Positions 14,060-23,389 of a DNA stretch of 29,263 bases are shown one piece after another. A program made the position numbers and the translations under genes. The stretch is from positions 1 to 29,263 of the IMG/VR virus record IMGVR_UViG_3300021963_000492, one strand, 5' to 3'. Positions within the stretch are counted from its first letter, which is position 1; each line of letters begins with the position of its first letter. The notes beneath the pieces were generated by a model. It saw nothing but the letters and a program-made list of their open reading frames with translations. It made no database searches and was not told where the DNA came from. This stretch comes from a virus.

Positions 14060-15129
14060 TGGCATACTATTTTTTAACAGCATCAAAAGATGCATCGGTG
14101 TATATTCAACAACCATTTCAAAATACTGGATTGGATGAAATATTGGAAATAAGTAAAGTATATTATGGAAATATAAAAGATTTATCCAGAATATTAATAA
14201 GATTTGATATTTCACATCTTTCATCATCATTATCAAATGGTAGTATGAAATTACAAAACGCTACACTTGTTTTAAGACAAACTGAAAGCGAAGAAATTCC
14301 TTTGGAATATACGGTTTACGCATATATGGTATCTGGTAGTTGGCAAATGGGAAAGGGAACTCGTTTTGATGAAGTATCTACGCAAGGTGTAACTTGGGAT
14401 TATAGAGAGGGAGATTCTAATTTAGAGTGGTTACCATCTGGACAATTTTCAGCAGGTACTACCGGTTCATATGAAGGTAGAGGTGGTGTTTGGTACACTG
14501 CAAATGCAGCTAGTCAATCGTTTAATTATCAGACCGCTGATATTAATATGGATGTTAAAGAATCATTAAAAAGCTGGTTAAGTGGTTCTGTACAAAATAA
14601 TGGATTTATAGTTAAATACAATAATTCGGTTGAAGATGATACTGAAGATTATGGAATACTTAAATTCTTTAGTAAAGAAACTAATACGATACATCAACCA
14701 AAAGTAAGAATAGGATGGGATGACCAATCATATGTAACAGGTCAATTAAATCCATTGACGGCGAATGATATAAAAGTTAATGTTTTTAATTTTAAAAACA
14801 AATACAAAGTTAATTCAACTGCAAAAATAAGAATATTTGCTAGAGATTTGTATCCATTAAAAACATTTACTAATTCGTTTGCTTACAATACGGCTGAATA
14901 TTTACCAACATCATCATATTATCAAATAAAAGATGCAGCATCGGATGATGTAATAATTCCATTCGGTGATTTCTCAAAAATTAGTTGTGATGAAACTGGA
15001 AACTATATTAAAGTTGATTTTTCAAATTGGCAACCAAACAGAATTTACAAATTAGAATTTAAAGTTGAAATTGGTGGAGATATTCAATATTTTGATGAAA
15101 ATATAACCTTTAGTTTAGAAAATAGTTAG
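14059..15129 (+). CDS. Baseplate-region protein with DNRLRE-like beta-sandwich
   Basis: The 356-aa protein opens 'YYFLTASKDASVYIQQPFQN', with 'DLSRILIRFDISHLSSSLSN' and 'KLQNATLVLRQTE' following. It then has a W-rich segment ('VTWDYREGDSNLEWLPSGQF') and closes the domain with 'FSKETNTIHQPKVRIGW'. This order matches DNRLRE-type domains, which are surface beta-sandwiches in adhesins and carbohydrate-active proteins. Residues from about 245 form a second beta-rich domain. Coupling to gp6 by TAATG implies a stoichiometric structural role. It stands where T4 has gp7, but no gp7 similarity is visible. A peripheral baseplate or receptor-contact function is inferred. Confidence 0.55.
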   Translation: MAYYFLTASKDASVYIQQPFQNTGLDEILEISKVYYGNIKDLSRILIRFDISHLSSSLSNGSMKLQNATLVLRQTESEEIPLEYTVYAYMVSGSWQMGKGTRFDEVSTQGVTWDYREGDSNLEWLPSGQFSAGTTGSYEGRGGVWYTANAASQSFNYQTADINMDVKESLKSWLSGSVQNNGFIVKYNNSVEDDTEDYGILKFFSKETNTIHQPKVRIGWDDQSYVTGQLNPLTANDIKVNVFNFKNKYKVNSTAKIRIFARDLYPLKTFTNSFAYNTAEYLPTSSYYQIKDAASDDVIIPFGDFSKISCDETGNYIKVDFSNWQPNRIYKLEFKVEIGGDIQYFDENITFSLENS

Positions 15130-15130
15130 T

Positions 15131-16147
15131 ATGAAAAATACTGGATTAAAAAATGAAATCAATGTTGGTAGAATACTTGTAAGTGGTTCTTTGGCGTTAA
15201 AACCAAAAACTGATACAGGTGTTTATATCTTTGAAACTAAAGATACGGATCGTGGTGTAATTTCTGGAAAATTAACTAAACCAAAATATGATGAGGATGA
15301 GTTATTAAGAGCAATTGATACAACGATTATTGAATTAATTCCACAGGAACCACCACCGGTTGAAGATACAGTACCTAGAAGAGTTTATAATCCGGTAACG
15401 CAATCCGTAATCGATTTAACTGCAGAAGTAACTCAGTTAAATAAAGAAATAGATGATTTAAGAGCAAAGGTTATTGAATTGGAAATTGTAACTGAAAGCT
15501 TACGAATAGACGTGGATAGGGAAACGATAGCATCATCAACTGCACAGAATGAATCATTTCAATATGGAACAAAAGTCCAATCTAGTATAGTTGATTTACA
15601 AAATGCTATTCAAAAAGCAACATCGGAAGCGATTCAGAGAGTTTCATTGACGGCAAGAGTTGCTTCGTTGGAAGAACAAAATAGAGCATATAAAGAACAA
15701 TTGGAAGGTAAAGATGCTAAATTGGCAGAAGGTTCAAAAGTTGGTATGGATATATCTTTAAAAGTTCTTAAAAAAGGACAAGAAGGTGGAGAAGATATAT
15801 TATTTAATTCAAGAGCAAATGCAAAGGGTGAAGTTACTTGGATAAATGGTCCAGATGTGGAAGTATATAACTTCTCTGCAGAGAGTGTAAATATTTCGTT
15901 TGAATCAACTGGAGAAACTGGAGATACTTTAGAAAAAGTGGATTCTATTACATTAGAACCAAAAGCGAAAAAAGTAATAATACTTGCTCCAAATAAAGGA
16001 GCAGTGAGGGATAAAGTACCTGCAAAGGCGATAGGAGCAAGTAGAGATAAATTATATAAGGGTTCATTTATAGCAAAAACAACTTCATCAACGGTAACGT
16101 TGACGGTTGGTTTGCAAAAACAAAGAGGAAATAAATTTGAAGGATAA
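15131..16147 (+). CDS. Coiled-coil structural protein with beta-rich C-terminal domain
   Basis: The 338-aa product has an N-terminal 90-residue part including a Pro-rich stretch ('IPQEPPPVEDTVPRRV'). A coiled coil follows at about 95-200 ('TAEVTQLNKEIDDLRAKVIE', 'TARVASLEEQNRAYKEQLEG'), then a beta-rich C-domain ('VEVYNFSAESVNISFESTGE', 'DSITLEPKAKKVIILAPN'). This is the architecture of trimeric fibre connectors. It overlaps its downstream neighbour by 1 nt (TAATG) in the wedge operon, so it is likely a virion component. No family name can be given. Confidence 0.5.
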   Translation: MKNTGLKNEINVGRILVSGSLALKPKTDTGVYIFETKDTDRGVISGKLTKPKYDEDELLRAIDTTIIELIPQEPPPVEDTVPRRVYNPVTQSVIDLTAEVTQLNKEIDDLRAKVIELEIVTESLRIDVDRETIASSTAQNESFQYGTKVQSSIVDLQNAIQKATSEAIQRVSLTARVASLEEQNRAYKEQLEGKDAKLAEGSKVGMDISLKVLKKGQEGGEDILFNSRANAKGEVTWINGPDVEVYNFSAESVNISFESTGETGDTLEKVDSITLEPKAKKVIILAPNKGAVRDKVPAKAIGASRDKLYKGSFIAKTTSSTVTLTVGLQKQRGNKFEG

Positions 16148-17580
16148 TGGCAATAAAATCATTTAAGGATATTATTGATAGTAAGGGGTATCGTATAAAC
16201 ACCGATGATAGAATGTTATTTGAATCGGGTAATATACAATCGTTTTTTGGATTTAGTAAAACCGATTGTGTTGAATTTGTTTTATACGATGCAAACGATA
16301 ATCAACTACCACAACAAAACTATGGATTGGTAAGATATTTGCCATTAACTTCCGAAAATATAAGAGATTACTTTTTAGTAGCAGAGGGAACTATTTTTCA
16401 AAAATATCAATTTCCAACTGAATATTTTATTGATGCGGAAAGACTTATAAATGAGGCTGGATATAACAATGGTATTTTTAAAATTCAAATCACATTATTG
16501 AATAAAAGAGTAGGTAGTGAGGGTATGTTTGATAAATTATGGATTTCAGAAATATCACCATCTAGAACTGAAATAAGATTGTTCCCACATAGTGAAGGTA
16601 GTAAATTAAATCCTGAATTAAAATTACGTTATGGTATTTTTATAAATGATGGTTCATTCAGAGAAGATGTTGTTAGATATGCAATTTCATTTGTTGAAAA
16701 AATTAGTCCAAATTATATAGCATCTTATTTGAAAACAAATTTTTCTGAAAAGTGGTTTAATTTATTATTAAGTGAATACCAAATTAAACAATTTGATTCA
16801 TTTGCAACAACTATGTATAATAAATTTGTTGAAGCAACGATATATGAATTTACAAATAGAATCTCAGATATAAATGATTTGAATTATGGAAAGAAGAAAA
16901 ATACTCCAGAATCTATTCAGTTATCAAAAGAATACGTTAAAGAAAAATGTGAAAAAATATTAATACAGGTTATAAATAAATTTTTATTGAATCCTGTTGT
17001 AAAATTTGGTTCAAAATCTAATGATACATTTGAAAGTTATGATGCTCCGGAGCGTATTTTAGAAACAAAAACATCGGATTTAGATATTATGACAAATCCG
17101 CCATTAATAAAAGAGGCAACTATTATTAAAACAAAAATACCTTCGGTTTTACAAAATGCAATTACAGCAGAAGTAAAAGCAAAAGAAGTATTAGCTCCAA
17201 CGCAAGTTATTTTACCAGATGTCGATATGAATTTACCATTAACTAGTCCATCTGTTTTAGAAACTGAAACGGCATTTGAAGTGGGTAAGCCGGGAGGTTT
17301 ATTTGCAAAGCTTAGAATAAAAAAAGGTGAAAAAATACAAAACGCTGGTAAGTTATTTAAAAGAAGAAAAAATACGGATACTCCATCTACACCCGCTGAA
17401 AGTTTAACTAAAAAGCTATTGGGTAGTGGTGATGGTAGTGTTAATACACCTTCGAGAGCTAGAGGTATGTTTGGAATTAAAGGAAGAGGTGTAGTTTTAG
17501 GAAATATGGGCACCGGAAATGCATCGGATGCAGCAACAATGGTTACAAATAATACACCGAATAATTTATCAGAGCTATAA
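16147..17580 (+). CDS. Putative baseplate wedge protein, uncharacterised (477 aa)
   Basis: The product begins with 'AIKSFKDIIDSKGYRINTDD'. Its first 170 residues are beta-rich ('DCVEFVLYDANDNQLPQQNY', 'DKLWISEISPSRTEIRLFPH'). The section at about 180-290 is helical ('DVVRYAISFVEKISPNYIAS', 'SEKWFNLLLSEYQIKQF'), and the tail beyond about 300 is a low-complexity, likely disordered region ending in Gly/Asn/Thr ('NMGTGNASDAATMVTNNTPN'). I recall similar proteins next to gp6 in marine T4-like phages, but no experimentally defined name. Position within the wedge operon makes a baseplate role likely. A minus-strand frame of 199 codons over its 3' end is considered an artefact. Confidence 0.5.
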   Translation: MAIKSFKDIIDSKGYRINTDDRMLFESGNIQSFFGFSKTDCVEFVLYDANDNQLPQQNYGLVRYLPLTSENIRDYFLVAEGTIFQKYQFPTEYFIDAERLINEAGYNNGIFKIQITLLNKRVGSEGMFDKLWISEISPSRTEIRLFPHSEGSKLNPELKLRYGIFINDGSFREDVVRYAISFVEKISPNYIASYLKTNFSEKWFNLLLSEYQIKQFDSFATTMYNKFVEATIYEFTNRISDINDLNYGKKKNTPESIQLSKEYVKEKCEKILIQVINKFLLNPVVKFGSKSNDTFESYDAPERILETKTSDLDIMTNPPLIKEATIIKTKIPSVLQNAITAEVKAKEVLAPTQVILPDVDMNLPLTSPSVLETETAFEVGKPGGLFAKLRIKKGEKIQNAGKLFKRRKNTDTPSTPAESLTKKLLGSGDGSVNTPSRARGMFGIKGRGVVLGNMGTGNASDAATMVTNNTPNNLSEL

Positions 17581-17589
17581 TTATAAAAG

Positions 17590-20500
17590 ATGCCTAGATT
17601 TACACAAGACCAACCATTTGATTCTGAATTAAACAAAAATAGTCAGGATTCATTAAGACAGAATTTACTTTCTAATATTGAAAATGTAAGTCCTGTTGAT
17701 GGTGTTATTTTGCCTGGTGGTGATATTGGTATTATTAAAAGTGAAAATGTAATCATACCTATAAAAAAGGATTATGATTATGCAGGTACAATTAATCAGG
17801 ATGGATTTTTAGCTATTAATATTAATGCAAATGCAGATAAGTGTCTTGTAAACATAGATGGACAGCCTTCATATAGAACAACACCTACTAAATTTGTATT
17901 TTCAATATCAGATATAATTGGCGTTGGAACAAAAACTATTTCATTAACCAAAGAAGGATATGAATCAAACGAGCAATATAATATATCAATAGTTCAAAAT
18001 CCTAATTTTATTGATGACGGATTTAGTAATTATAGAAATACTATTACAAATTATGATGGAGTTTTGGGATTACAACCTGAACAAAAAATATTTACAAAAT
18101 CAACTCCATATGTTTTTAGAATTGAGAGAGTTATAAATGGTGAAGTTGTATCAACCGATGCATCGGATTCACCAAATGATATAAAAGAATTATCATTTGA
18201 ACTTAAAAAGCAAAATCCAAAAGATAATGCTAAAATTATAGTTCCAGAGGTTTCTACCTATAACGTGACGATAAATTTAAAAGGACCAAACAATTCCGTA
18301 AATTTAACAAACGTAAATACTTCTGAAAATATTAAACTTACAAACGAAGTAACTACGTTTATAGTAGAAACTGGTACGAAATTACAAATTGTTTCTGTAA
18401 ATAATAATCTTTATAAAATATCAAAAATAACTGCAACTTCTCAAGGGTTAAAACCTAGAGTATTAGAAGCATTAAATACCGATACTTTATTTTCAGAATA
18501 TACAGTAGATAATAATACTGTAATTGATATTGAAAGTGAAAATATTACTATCGTACAACAGGCCTCAAACCCTGTAATAAGATTATTAACTCCTGATGAA
18601 AATAGAAAATACAATAGAAATTCACAGGAAGATTATCCTATTTTATTGGTTACCGATAATGTTAATCAGATTGTAGCATATGTAAAAGATAAAACTTTTA
18701 ATTTTGATATACCTCAAAATACAAACGCTACAGCCGATGGAGTAGTTGCAAATGTAACCGAAAGACCTCCAACTGTAATTAGTATTCCTAAAACTGCATT
18801 TGATTCTTTAGGTAATTATAAAATCTATTTAGTTGGTAAAAATGCAGGTATTGAACTACCACCGATTGAATTTAAACTTTCAGTTGTTGACGAATTTTTT
18901 GTTGGTATTCCCGATATAGAATCAATTACATATCCAAAAGAATTAATAGGCGGAGATTATGTTGGTACTGATGTTGATTTTGAAATATCATATAAATCAA
19001 GAGATACCGATTTTGTAAAAATATTTGTAAATAATTCAACTGGGTTTTATCAAGAAGGACCAAATGCGAGAATTACATTAAATGTACAAAAATTATTACA
19101 ATTTAGTTCTTATACCGGCCCGAATGATGTTATTAAACTAAATTTAAAATTAGTTCCATACAACAATAGTGGTAATAAAGAAATTGTTGGTAAAGAAGAA
19201 TTAATAACGGTTACATTTAGAGCTGGTGATTTAACAATACCAAAAGAACTTGCAATTAATAGAATTGCATCGGCATTTACTTCACAATTTGATGAATCTA
19301 TTTTTGGAGATGAATCTTCTAAATACTTAAACCATTTATTACATTTAGGAGATGGTGAAAGTAAAGTTGTTACTACATGGACTGGTAGTTTTGATTCACT
19401 TATATTAAAATTATACGAACCATTACCAGTTACGGTACAACCTAATCAATTGGTATGGATTTCCAAAGTACAATCAACTCCAATAATTGAAACAATAAGT
19501 TTAAGAGGTGAAACTGAAACCGCTTGTAATACTTTAAAAGGACCAAACTTTTCATTAAATCCTGATAATGGTATAGAGTTTCAAATTTATGATGATTTAG
19601 TTGGTAGTGGTTCGGTAGCTTCGGTGGATGTTATTAATAGATATGCATCCAGTGTTGGTATTGATACTCAAAAATTAAATATTGAGTATGTAAGTGGTTC
19701 TGAATATGCATTTAAGAATTTTATTAATTTTAGTTCTGCAAAAGAAAGAGTAGATAACTTTGTATATAAGGTTAGATTAATAGAGTATTATAAAAATATA
19801 TATTTTACCAATACATCAACTTCTTCTGCTTCTCCATATGAAGTAAATGAGGCAAACGTATCAATTAGTAAGTCTAATCAACTTATTAACGCGATGGATG
19901 GGTTTGAAAAATATTTGTATTATACTACAAATACTAATTCAAATAATTTAGCATATCCTAAAACAAATAGCTCATCATCTATATTAGTTAATACCACATC
20001 TTCATTGGTTACTATGTGGTACGATGAATTGATATCACAGGCGGAATATTACGATAAATACAATCCAAACCGTCTTGCAGCAAATATACCAGAATTTTTA
20101 ATAGAAGATACTACTAACGAGGATTTCATTACATTTTTGAATATGATTGGCCAACACTTTGATATACTTTGGTCATACATAAGTTCTTTAGCAAAAACAA
20201 AATCAGTTGAAGCTTCGGAGTATAAAGGAATATCAAATGATGTGGTTCAGTTTGTACTTGAATCACATGGATGGGATGTTAAAAAGGCGTTTAATTCTAA
20301 CTTTTTATGGGAATACGCATTTGGTACATATAAGGATGGTACACCAAAATATTCTAAATCTCTTGAATCTGCTAATGAAGAAATTTGGAGAAGAATATTA
20401 AATAACCTTCCATATATTTTAAAACATAAAGGAACTGGTAGAGCTATGAAAGCTGTAATGGCTTGTTATGGTGTACCGCAATCTATGTTGACTATAATGG

Positions 20501-22689
20501 AATTTGGTGGACCGCAAGACCCATCAAAAGGTGGTAGTACTAAATTTACATTTGATGATAGAACTGCTGCAATTTATTTGAGTGGAAGTGCATCTGTAAA
20601 AGTTCCTTGGAAATTCTTTACTGGAAGTTTAGATTATCCAAATTGTGTAGAATTTAGATTTAAACCAGATTCTTTACCAAACACAGTATCAACTTTAATT
20701 AGTGGAAGTGAATGGACTTTAGATTTAGTACAAACAACTGGTTCATTTGGTAAATTAGAATTGAACTTTGGTGGAGACCAAGCGCTAACTACATATATGG
20801 AGACTAGTGGGGTGTATTATCCTTATTTTGACGCATCGGTTGAATATGTATTTGGTCCTGATTATAAAACTGGTAGTTTAGATTTTCCTATATCAACTGA
20901 ATATTATTCAAATGTAGCAATCAATAGATACAATAGTGTAGGGACTGGTTCTTGGTATGAAGTGTGGTTAGGAACATCTAATGGTGACAGAATTATTACA
21001 TCGGTTAGTATGTCTATTTTTGCACCGGATACACAATGGAGTAGTGGTTCACATTTACAAATTGGTAGTAACACATTTACAGGAAACGTAGATGAAGTTC
21101 GTTTGTGGAAAGTTCCATTACAAAGAAGTAAGTTTAATAATCACGTTTTATTCCCTGATGCAACAAATGGTAATTCATATACCGCATCTACTGAAGATTT
21201 ATTATTTAGACTTGATTTTGAGTATCCAAAGGATAGAAATGCAGACCCGTATATTAAGAATGTGGCAATCAATCAAAGTTATGATGGAGCTAATTCTTAC
21301 GCTACTGCAAGTCAGATGTACACTGCTACCGTTTATCCATATCAATATACTCCGTATGATAGAACCGTAACGGCAGAAGTACCGTCTTTAGGTTTTGGTT
21401 ATTCAAACAAAATAAGATTTGAATCTGCTTCATTAGTTACCGATTTATCATACAAAACAAGAGCAACTAAAAAAGCATTTGACCAATCTCCAATAGATTC
21501 AAATCGTTTAGGATTATTCTTCTCTCCAATTAAGGAGTTGAATATGGATATCTTAAAAACGTTTGGTGATTTTAATATTGATAATTACATAGGAGACCCA
21601 CGTGATGAGTATAAGGATACATATAGTGAATTAGAAACGTTGAGAGAGTACTATTTTGAAAGAATGAATCAAAATATAAATGAGTACATTCAACTTGTAA
21701 GATATATAGATAAATCATTATTTGATGTTCTTGCTGAACTAGCACCTGCTAGAGCAAAGGTTTCAAAAGGATTGTTGATTGAACCTCACTTATTAGAAAG
21801 AAGTAAAACAAGATGGAAAGAAACAATTGCAGAGAAAAATTCATATGATACATCTATTTCTACAAATGATGATATTGCATTAGAAAGTGATTTTATACCA
21901 AAAGAAACTGAACTTAACGCAATTAGTAATACGGTACTTTCGGTGGAAAGACCTGATTATGATGGTACATTGGATGCTGTTACTGTTTACGATTTAAACG
22001 CAAATCCGGCATACTACGATACATCAATTGAATACTTACAGGATGCAGTGATTAGTGGTAGTGTACCTATGTATGAATTTTCATTACAAATACCTACTGG
22101 TTCAACATTGACTGGTGAGGTTGATTCGTTTAAATTCGAAGCAATTGGAATGGAAAGAGATTCGTTGGCAAATGTTGGATTTGGATTGTATGCTAGAAAT
22201 GGTAACGCAATTATACCTGGATTTGATGGTGTATTTGGAAATTATGTTACTACACATATTACCTCATCGGTAAAAGGTGGTGATAGAAAGAGTGTATTCT
22301 TGGTAAAAGAACAATATGATACAAAAGTATCAACACAAACTGAAGGATGGCCGGCAACAAACATACCAGGACAAAGAGTTAAGTATGAAAATGTATTGGT
22401 TACAAATAGCAAGTACAAAGTTACAGTATTACCTTTTAGCGGAAGTGTGAATGTGGGTGGAAGTGTAACCGAAGTGACGGCTGTAAATGGATATCTACCA
22501 ACACATTACCGATATGTTAATGGACTTAGTGAGGGTATGAAACGTTCATTTTGGAAAGGTTCTCAACAAAACGCATCAACTACACCAGATGGATTATCTC
22601 CATTAGAAATATTTACAACTAATCCAAATGTTCTTAAAGTTGCAAATACCGGTAGAGGTAGTGGTGAACCGATACTTATTGTAGATTAA
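17590..22689 (+). CDS. Giant multidomain baseplate/tail protein with PEGA-like and LamG-like domains
   Basis: The product is 1,699 aa and is the largest gene in the window. Residues about 70-140 resemble a PEGA-type beta domain ('CLVNIDGQPSYRTTPTKFVF', 'TISLTKEGYES'). Several further Ig-like or beta-rich repeats run to about 820. A helical section at about 830-975 ('DFITFLNMIGQHFDILWSYI', 'EEIWRRILNNLPYILKHKGT') recalls phage tail-protein-I domains, including the 'LP.llkhKGT..a...l...yG.p' motif. A LamG/concanavalin-like sandwich spans about 985-1195, ending with the usual 'GNVDEVRLWK'. C-terminal parts are helical, then beta-rich. It probably bridges the wedge to the fibres and may bind surface sugars through the LamG domain. 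It occupies a gp7-like position, but homology to T4 gp7 is not demonstrable by eye. Confidence 0.6.
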   Translation: MPRFTQDQPFDSELNKNSQDSLRQNLLSNIENVSPVDGVILPGGDIGIIKSENVIIPIKKDYDYAGTINQDGFLAININANADKCLVNIDGQPSYRTTPTKFVFSISDIIGVGTKTISLTKEGYESNEQYNISIVQNPNFIDDGFSNYRNTITNYDGVLGLQPEQKIFTKSTPYVFRIERVINGEVVSTDASDSPNDIKELSFELKKQNPKDNAKIIVPEVSTYNVTINLKGPNNSVNLTNVNTSENIKLTNEVTTFIVETGTKLQIVSVNNNLYKISKITATSQGLKPRVLEALNTDTLFSEYTVDNNTVIDIESENITIVQQASNPVIRLLTPDENRKYNRNSQEDYPILLVTDNVNQIVAYVKDKTFNFDIPQNTNATADGVVANVTERPPTVISIPKTAFDSLGNYKIYLVGKNAGIELPPIEFKLSVVDEFFVGIPDIESITYPKELIGGDYVGTDVDFEISYKSRDTDFVKIFVNNSTGFYQEGPNARITLNVQKLLQFSSYTGPNDVIKLNLKLVPYNNSGNKEIVGKEELITVTFRAGDLTIPKELAINRIASAFTSQFDESIFGDESSKYLNHLLHLGDGESKVVTTWTGSFDSLILKLYEPLPVTVQPNQLVWISKVQSTPIIETISLRGETETACNTLKGPNFSLNPDNGIEFQIYDDLVGSGSVASVDVINRYASSVGIDTQKLNIEYVSGSEYAFKNFINFSSAKERVDNFVYKVRLIEYYKNIYFTNTSTSSASPYEVNEANVSISKSNQLINAMDGFEKYLYYTTNTNSNNLAYPKTNSSSSILVNTTSSLVTMWYDELISQAEYYDKYNPNRLAANIPEFLIEDTTNEDFITFLNMIGQHFDILWSYISSLAKTKSVEASEYKGISNDVVQFVLESHGWDVKKAFNSNFLWEYAFGTYKDGTPKYSKSLESANEEIWRRILNNLPYILKHKGTGRAMKAVMACYGVPQSMLTIMEFGGPQDPSKGGSTKFTFDDRTAAIYLSGSASVKVPWKFFTGSLDYPNCVEFRFKPDSLPNTVSTLISGSEWTLDLVQTTGSFGKLELNFGGDQALTTYMETSGVYYPYFDASVEYVFGPDYKTGSLDFPISTEYYSNVAINRYNSVGTGSWYEVWLGTSNGDRIITSVSMSIFAPDTQWSSGSHLQIGSNTFTGNVDEVRLWKVPLQRSKFNNHVLFPDATNGNSYTASTEDLLFRLDFEYPKDRNADPYIKNVAINQSYDGANSYATASQMYTATVYPYQYTPYDRTVTAEVPSLGFGYSNKIRFESASLVTDLSYKTRATKKAFDQSPIDSNRLGLFFSPIKELNMDILKTFGDFNIDNYIGDPRDEYKDTYSELETLREYYFERMNQNINEYIQLVRYIDKSLFDVLAELAPARAKVSKGLLIEPHLLERSKTRWKETIAEKNSYDTSISTNDDIALESDFIPKETELNAISNTVLSVERPDYDGTLDAVTVYDLNANPAYYDTSIEYLQDAVISGSVPMYEFSLQIPTGSTLTGEVDSFKFEAIGMERDSLANVGFGLYARNGNAIIPGFDGVFGNYVTTHITSSVKGGDRKSVFLVKEQYDTKVSTQTEGWPATNIPGQRVKYENVLVTNSKYKVTVLPFSGSVNVGGSVTEVTAVNGYLPTHYRYVNGLSEGMKRSFWKGSQQNASTTPDGLSPLEIFTTNPNVLKVANTGRGSGEPILIVD

Positions 22690-22709
22690 GAATGAAAATA
22701 CTAAATGGT

Positions 22710-22719
22710 TATATTTATT
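22710..22719 (+). promoter_or_regulatory. Promoter-like box TATATTTATT before the distal structural genes
   Basis: TATATTTATT ends 30 nt before the ATG at 22750 in a 60-nt gap. It is a one-base variant of the recurring box and the spacing is longer than elsewhere. No hairpin terminator is visible for the giant gene upstream, so readthrough is likely. Confidence 0.4.
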
Positions 22720-22749
22720 TTAGAAATAAAAGCATAAAAACAATATCAA

Positions 22750-23376
22750 ATGGCATATTTAGATAATACCGAAATTACCGTAGATGCGATTCTTACCAAA
22801 AAAGGAAGACAAAAATTAGCATCTGGACAATCTTTAAACATCACAAAGTTCGCTTTAGGTGATGACGAGATTGATTACACATTATATGAACCAGCACACC
22901 CAAGAGGTTCATCTTACTATGATTCAGCAATTAGAGCTATTCCTATTACTGAAGCATCTCCTGATGAAACGCAAGTGCTAAGATATAAATTAGTTACTTT
23001 ACCAAAAGGAACAACACAAATACCAACCGTTAAATTTGGTGGTATTACATCAATCGCTTCAAATCAAAATGAAGGTGGTACTGGATTAACTCCACAAACA
23101 TCTCCTGCAGGAAATTCAAATGCAGGTTACACCGTTGTATTAGCAGACCAAAGAGCTGGTACTATTACGGTAACTGAAGCGGCAACAACAAGTGGAACTG
23201 TACCAGTATTCTTGGGTGAAGAAATAACAACAACTGCTCAAGTTGTAAGTGGTAAGAAGTTTACATTTACTCCTAATCCAAACTTGACAATTGATATTTC
23301 AACAACATTAACTGTGTATGGTAACGAAACTGGAGGCTCACAAACTATACCTGTGACTATAACTTACAAAGCATAA
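22750..23376 (+). CDS. Structural protein of the 'AYLDNTEITVDAILTKKGR' type (208 aa)
   Basis: The N-terminal 75 residues ('AYLDNTEITVDAILTKKGRQ', 'LNITKFALGDDEIDYTLYEP') form a module I recall from many marine T4-like phages, annotated only as a virion or structural protein. The C-terminal half is Thr/Gly-rich with strand character ('AGTITVTEAATTSGTVPVFL', 'TFTPNPNLTIDISTTLTVYG'), like an Ig-like or decoration domain. The following gene begins 13 nt downstream. It may be a fibre-tip or collar-type component; the exact place in the virion is not deducible. Confidence 0.55.
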   Translation: MAYLDNTEITVDAILTKKGRQKLASGQSLNITKFALGDDEIDYTLYEPAHPRGSSYYDSAIRAIPITEASPDETQVLRYKLVTLPKGTTQIPTVKFGGITSIASNQNEGGTGLTPQTSPAGNSNAGYTVVLADQRAGTITVTEAATTSGTVPVFLGEEITTTAQVVSGKKFTFTPNPNLTIDISTTLTVYGNETGGSQTIPVTITYKA

Positions 23377-23389
23377 AAGATAAATAAAC

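Noticed and set aside
17037-17636. Minus-strand ORF of 199 aa opposite the 477-aa baseplate protein
   Set aside because: It lies antisense over a gene in a continuous plus-strand operon and crosses the boundary to the giant gene; no domain is recognisable and no minus-strand promoter or unit exists.
22692-22766. Short plus-strand ORF in the gap after the giant gene
   Set aside because: It runs over the promoter-like box and into the next gene in another frame, with no recognisable content.
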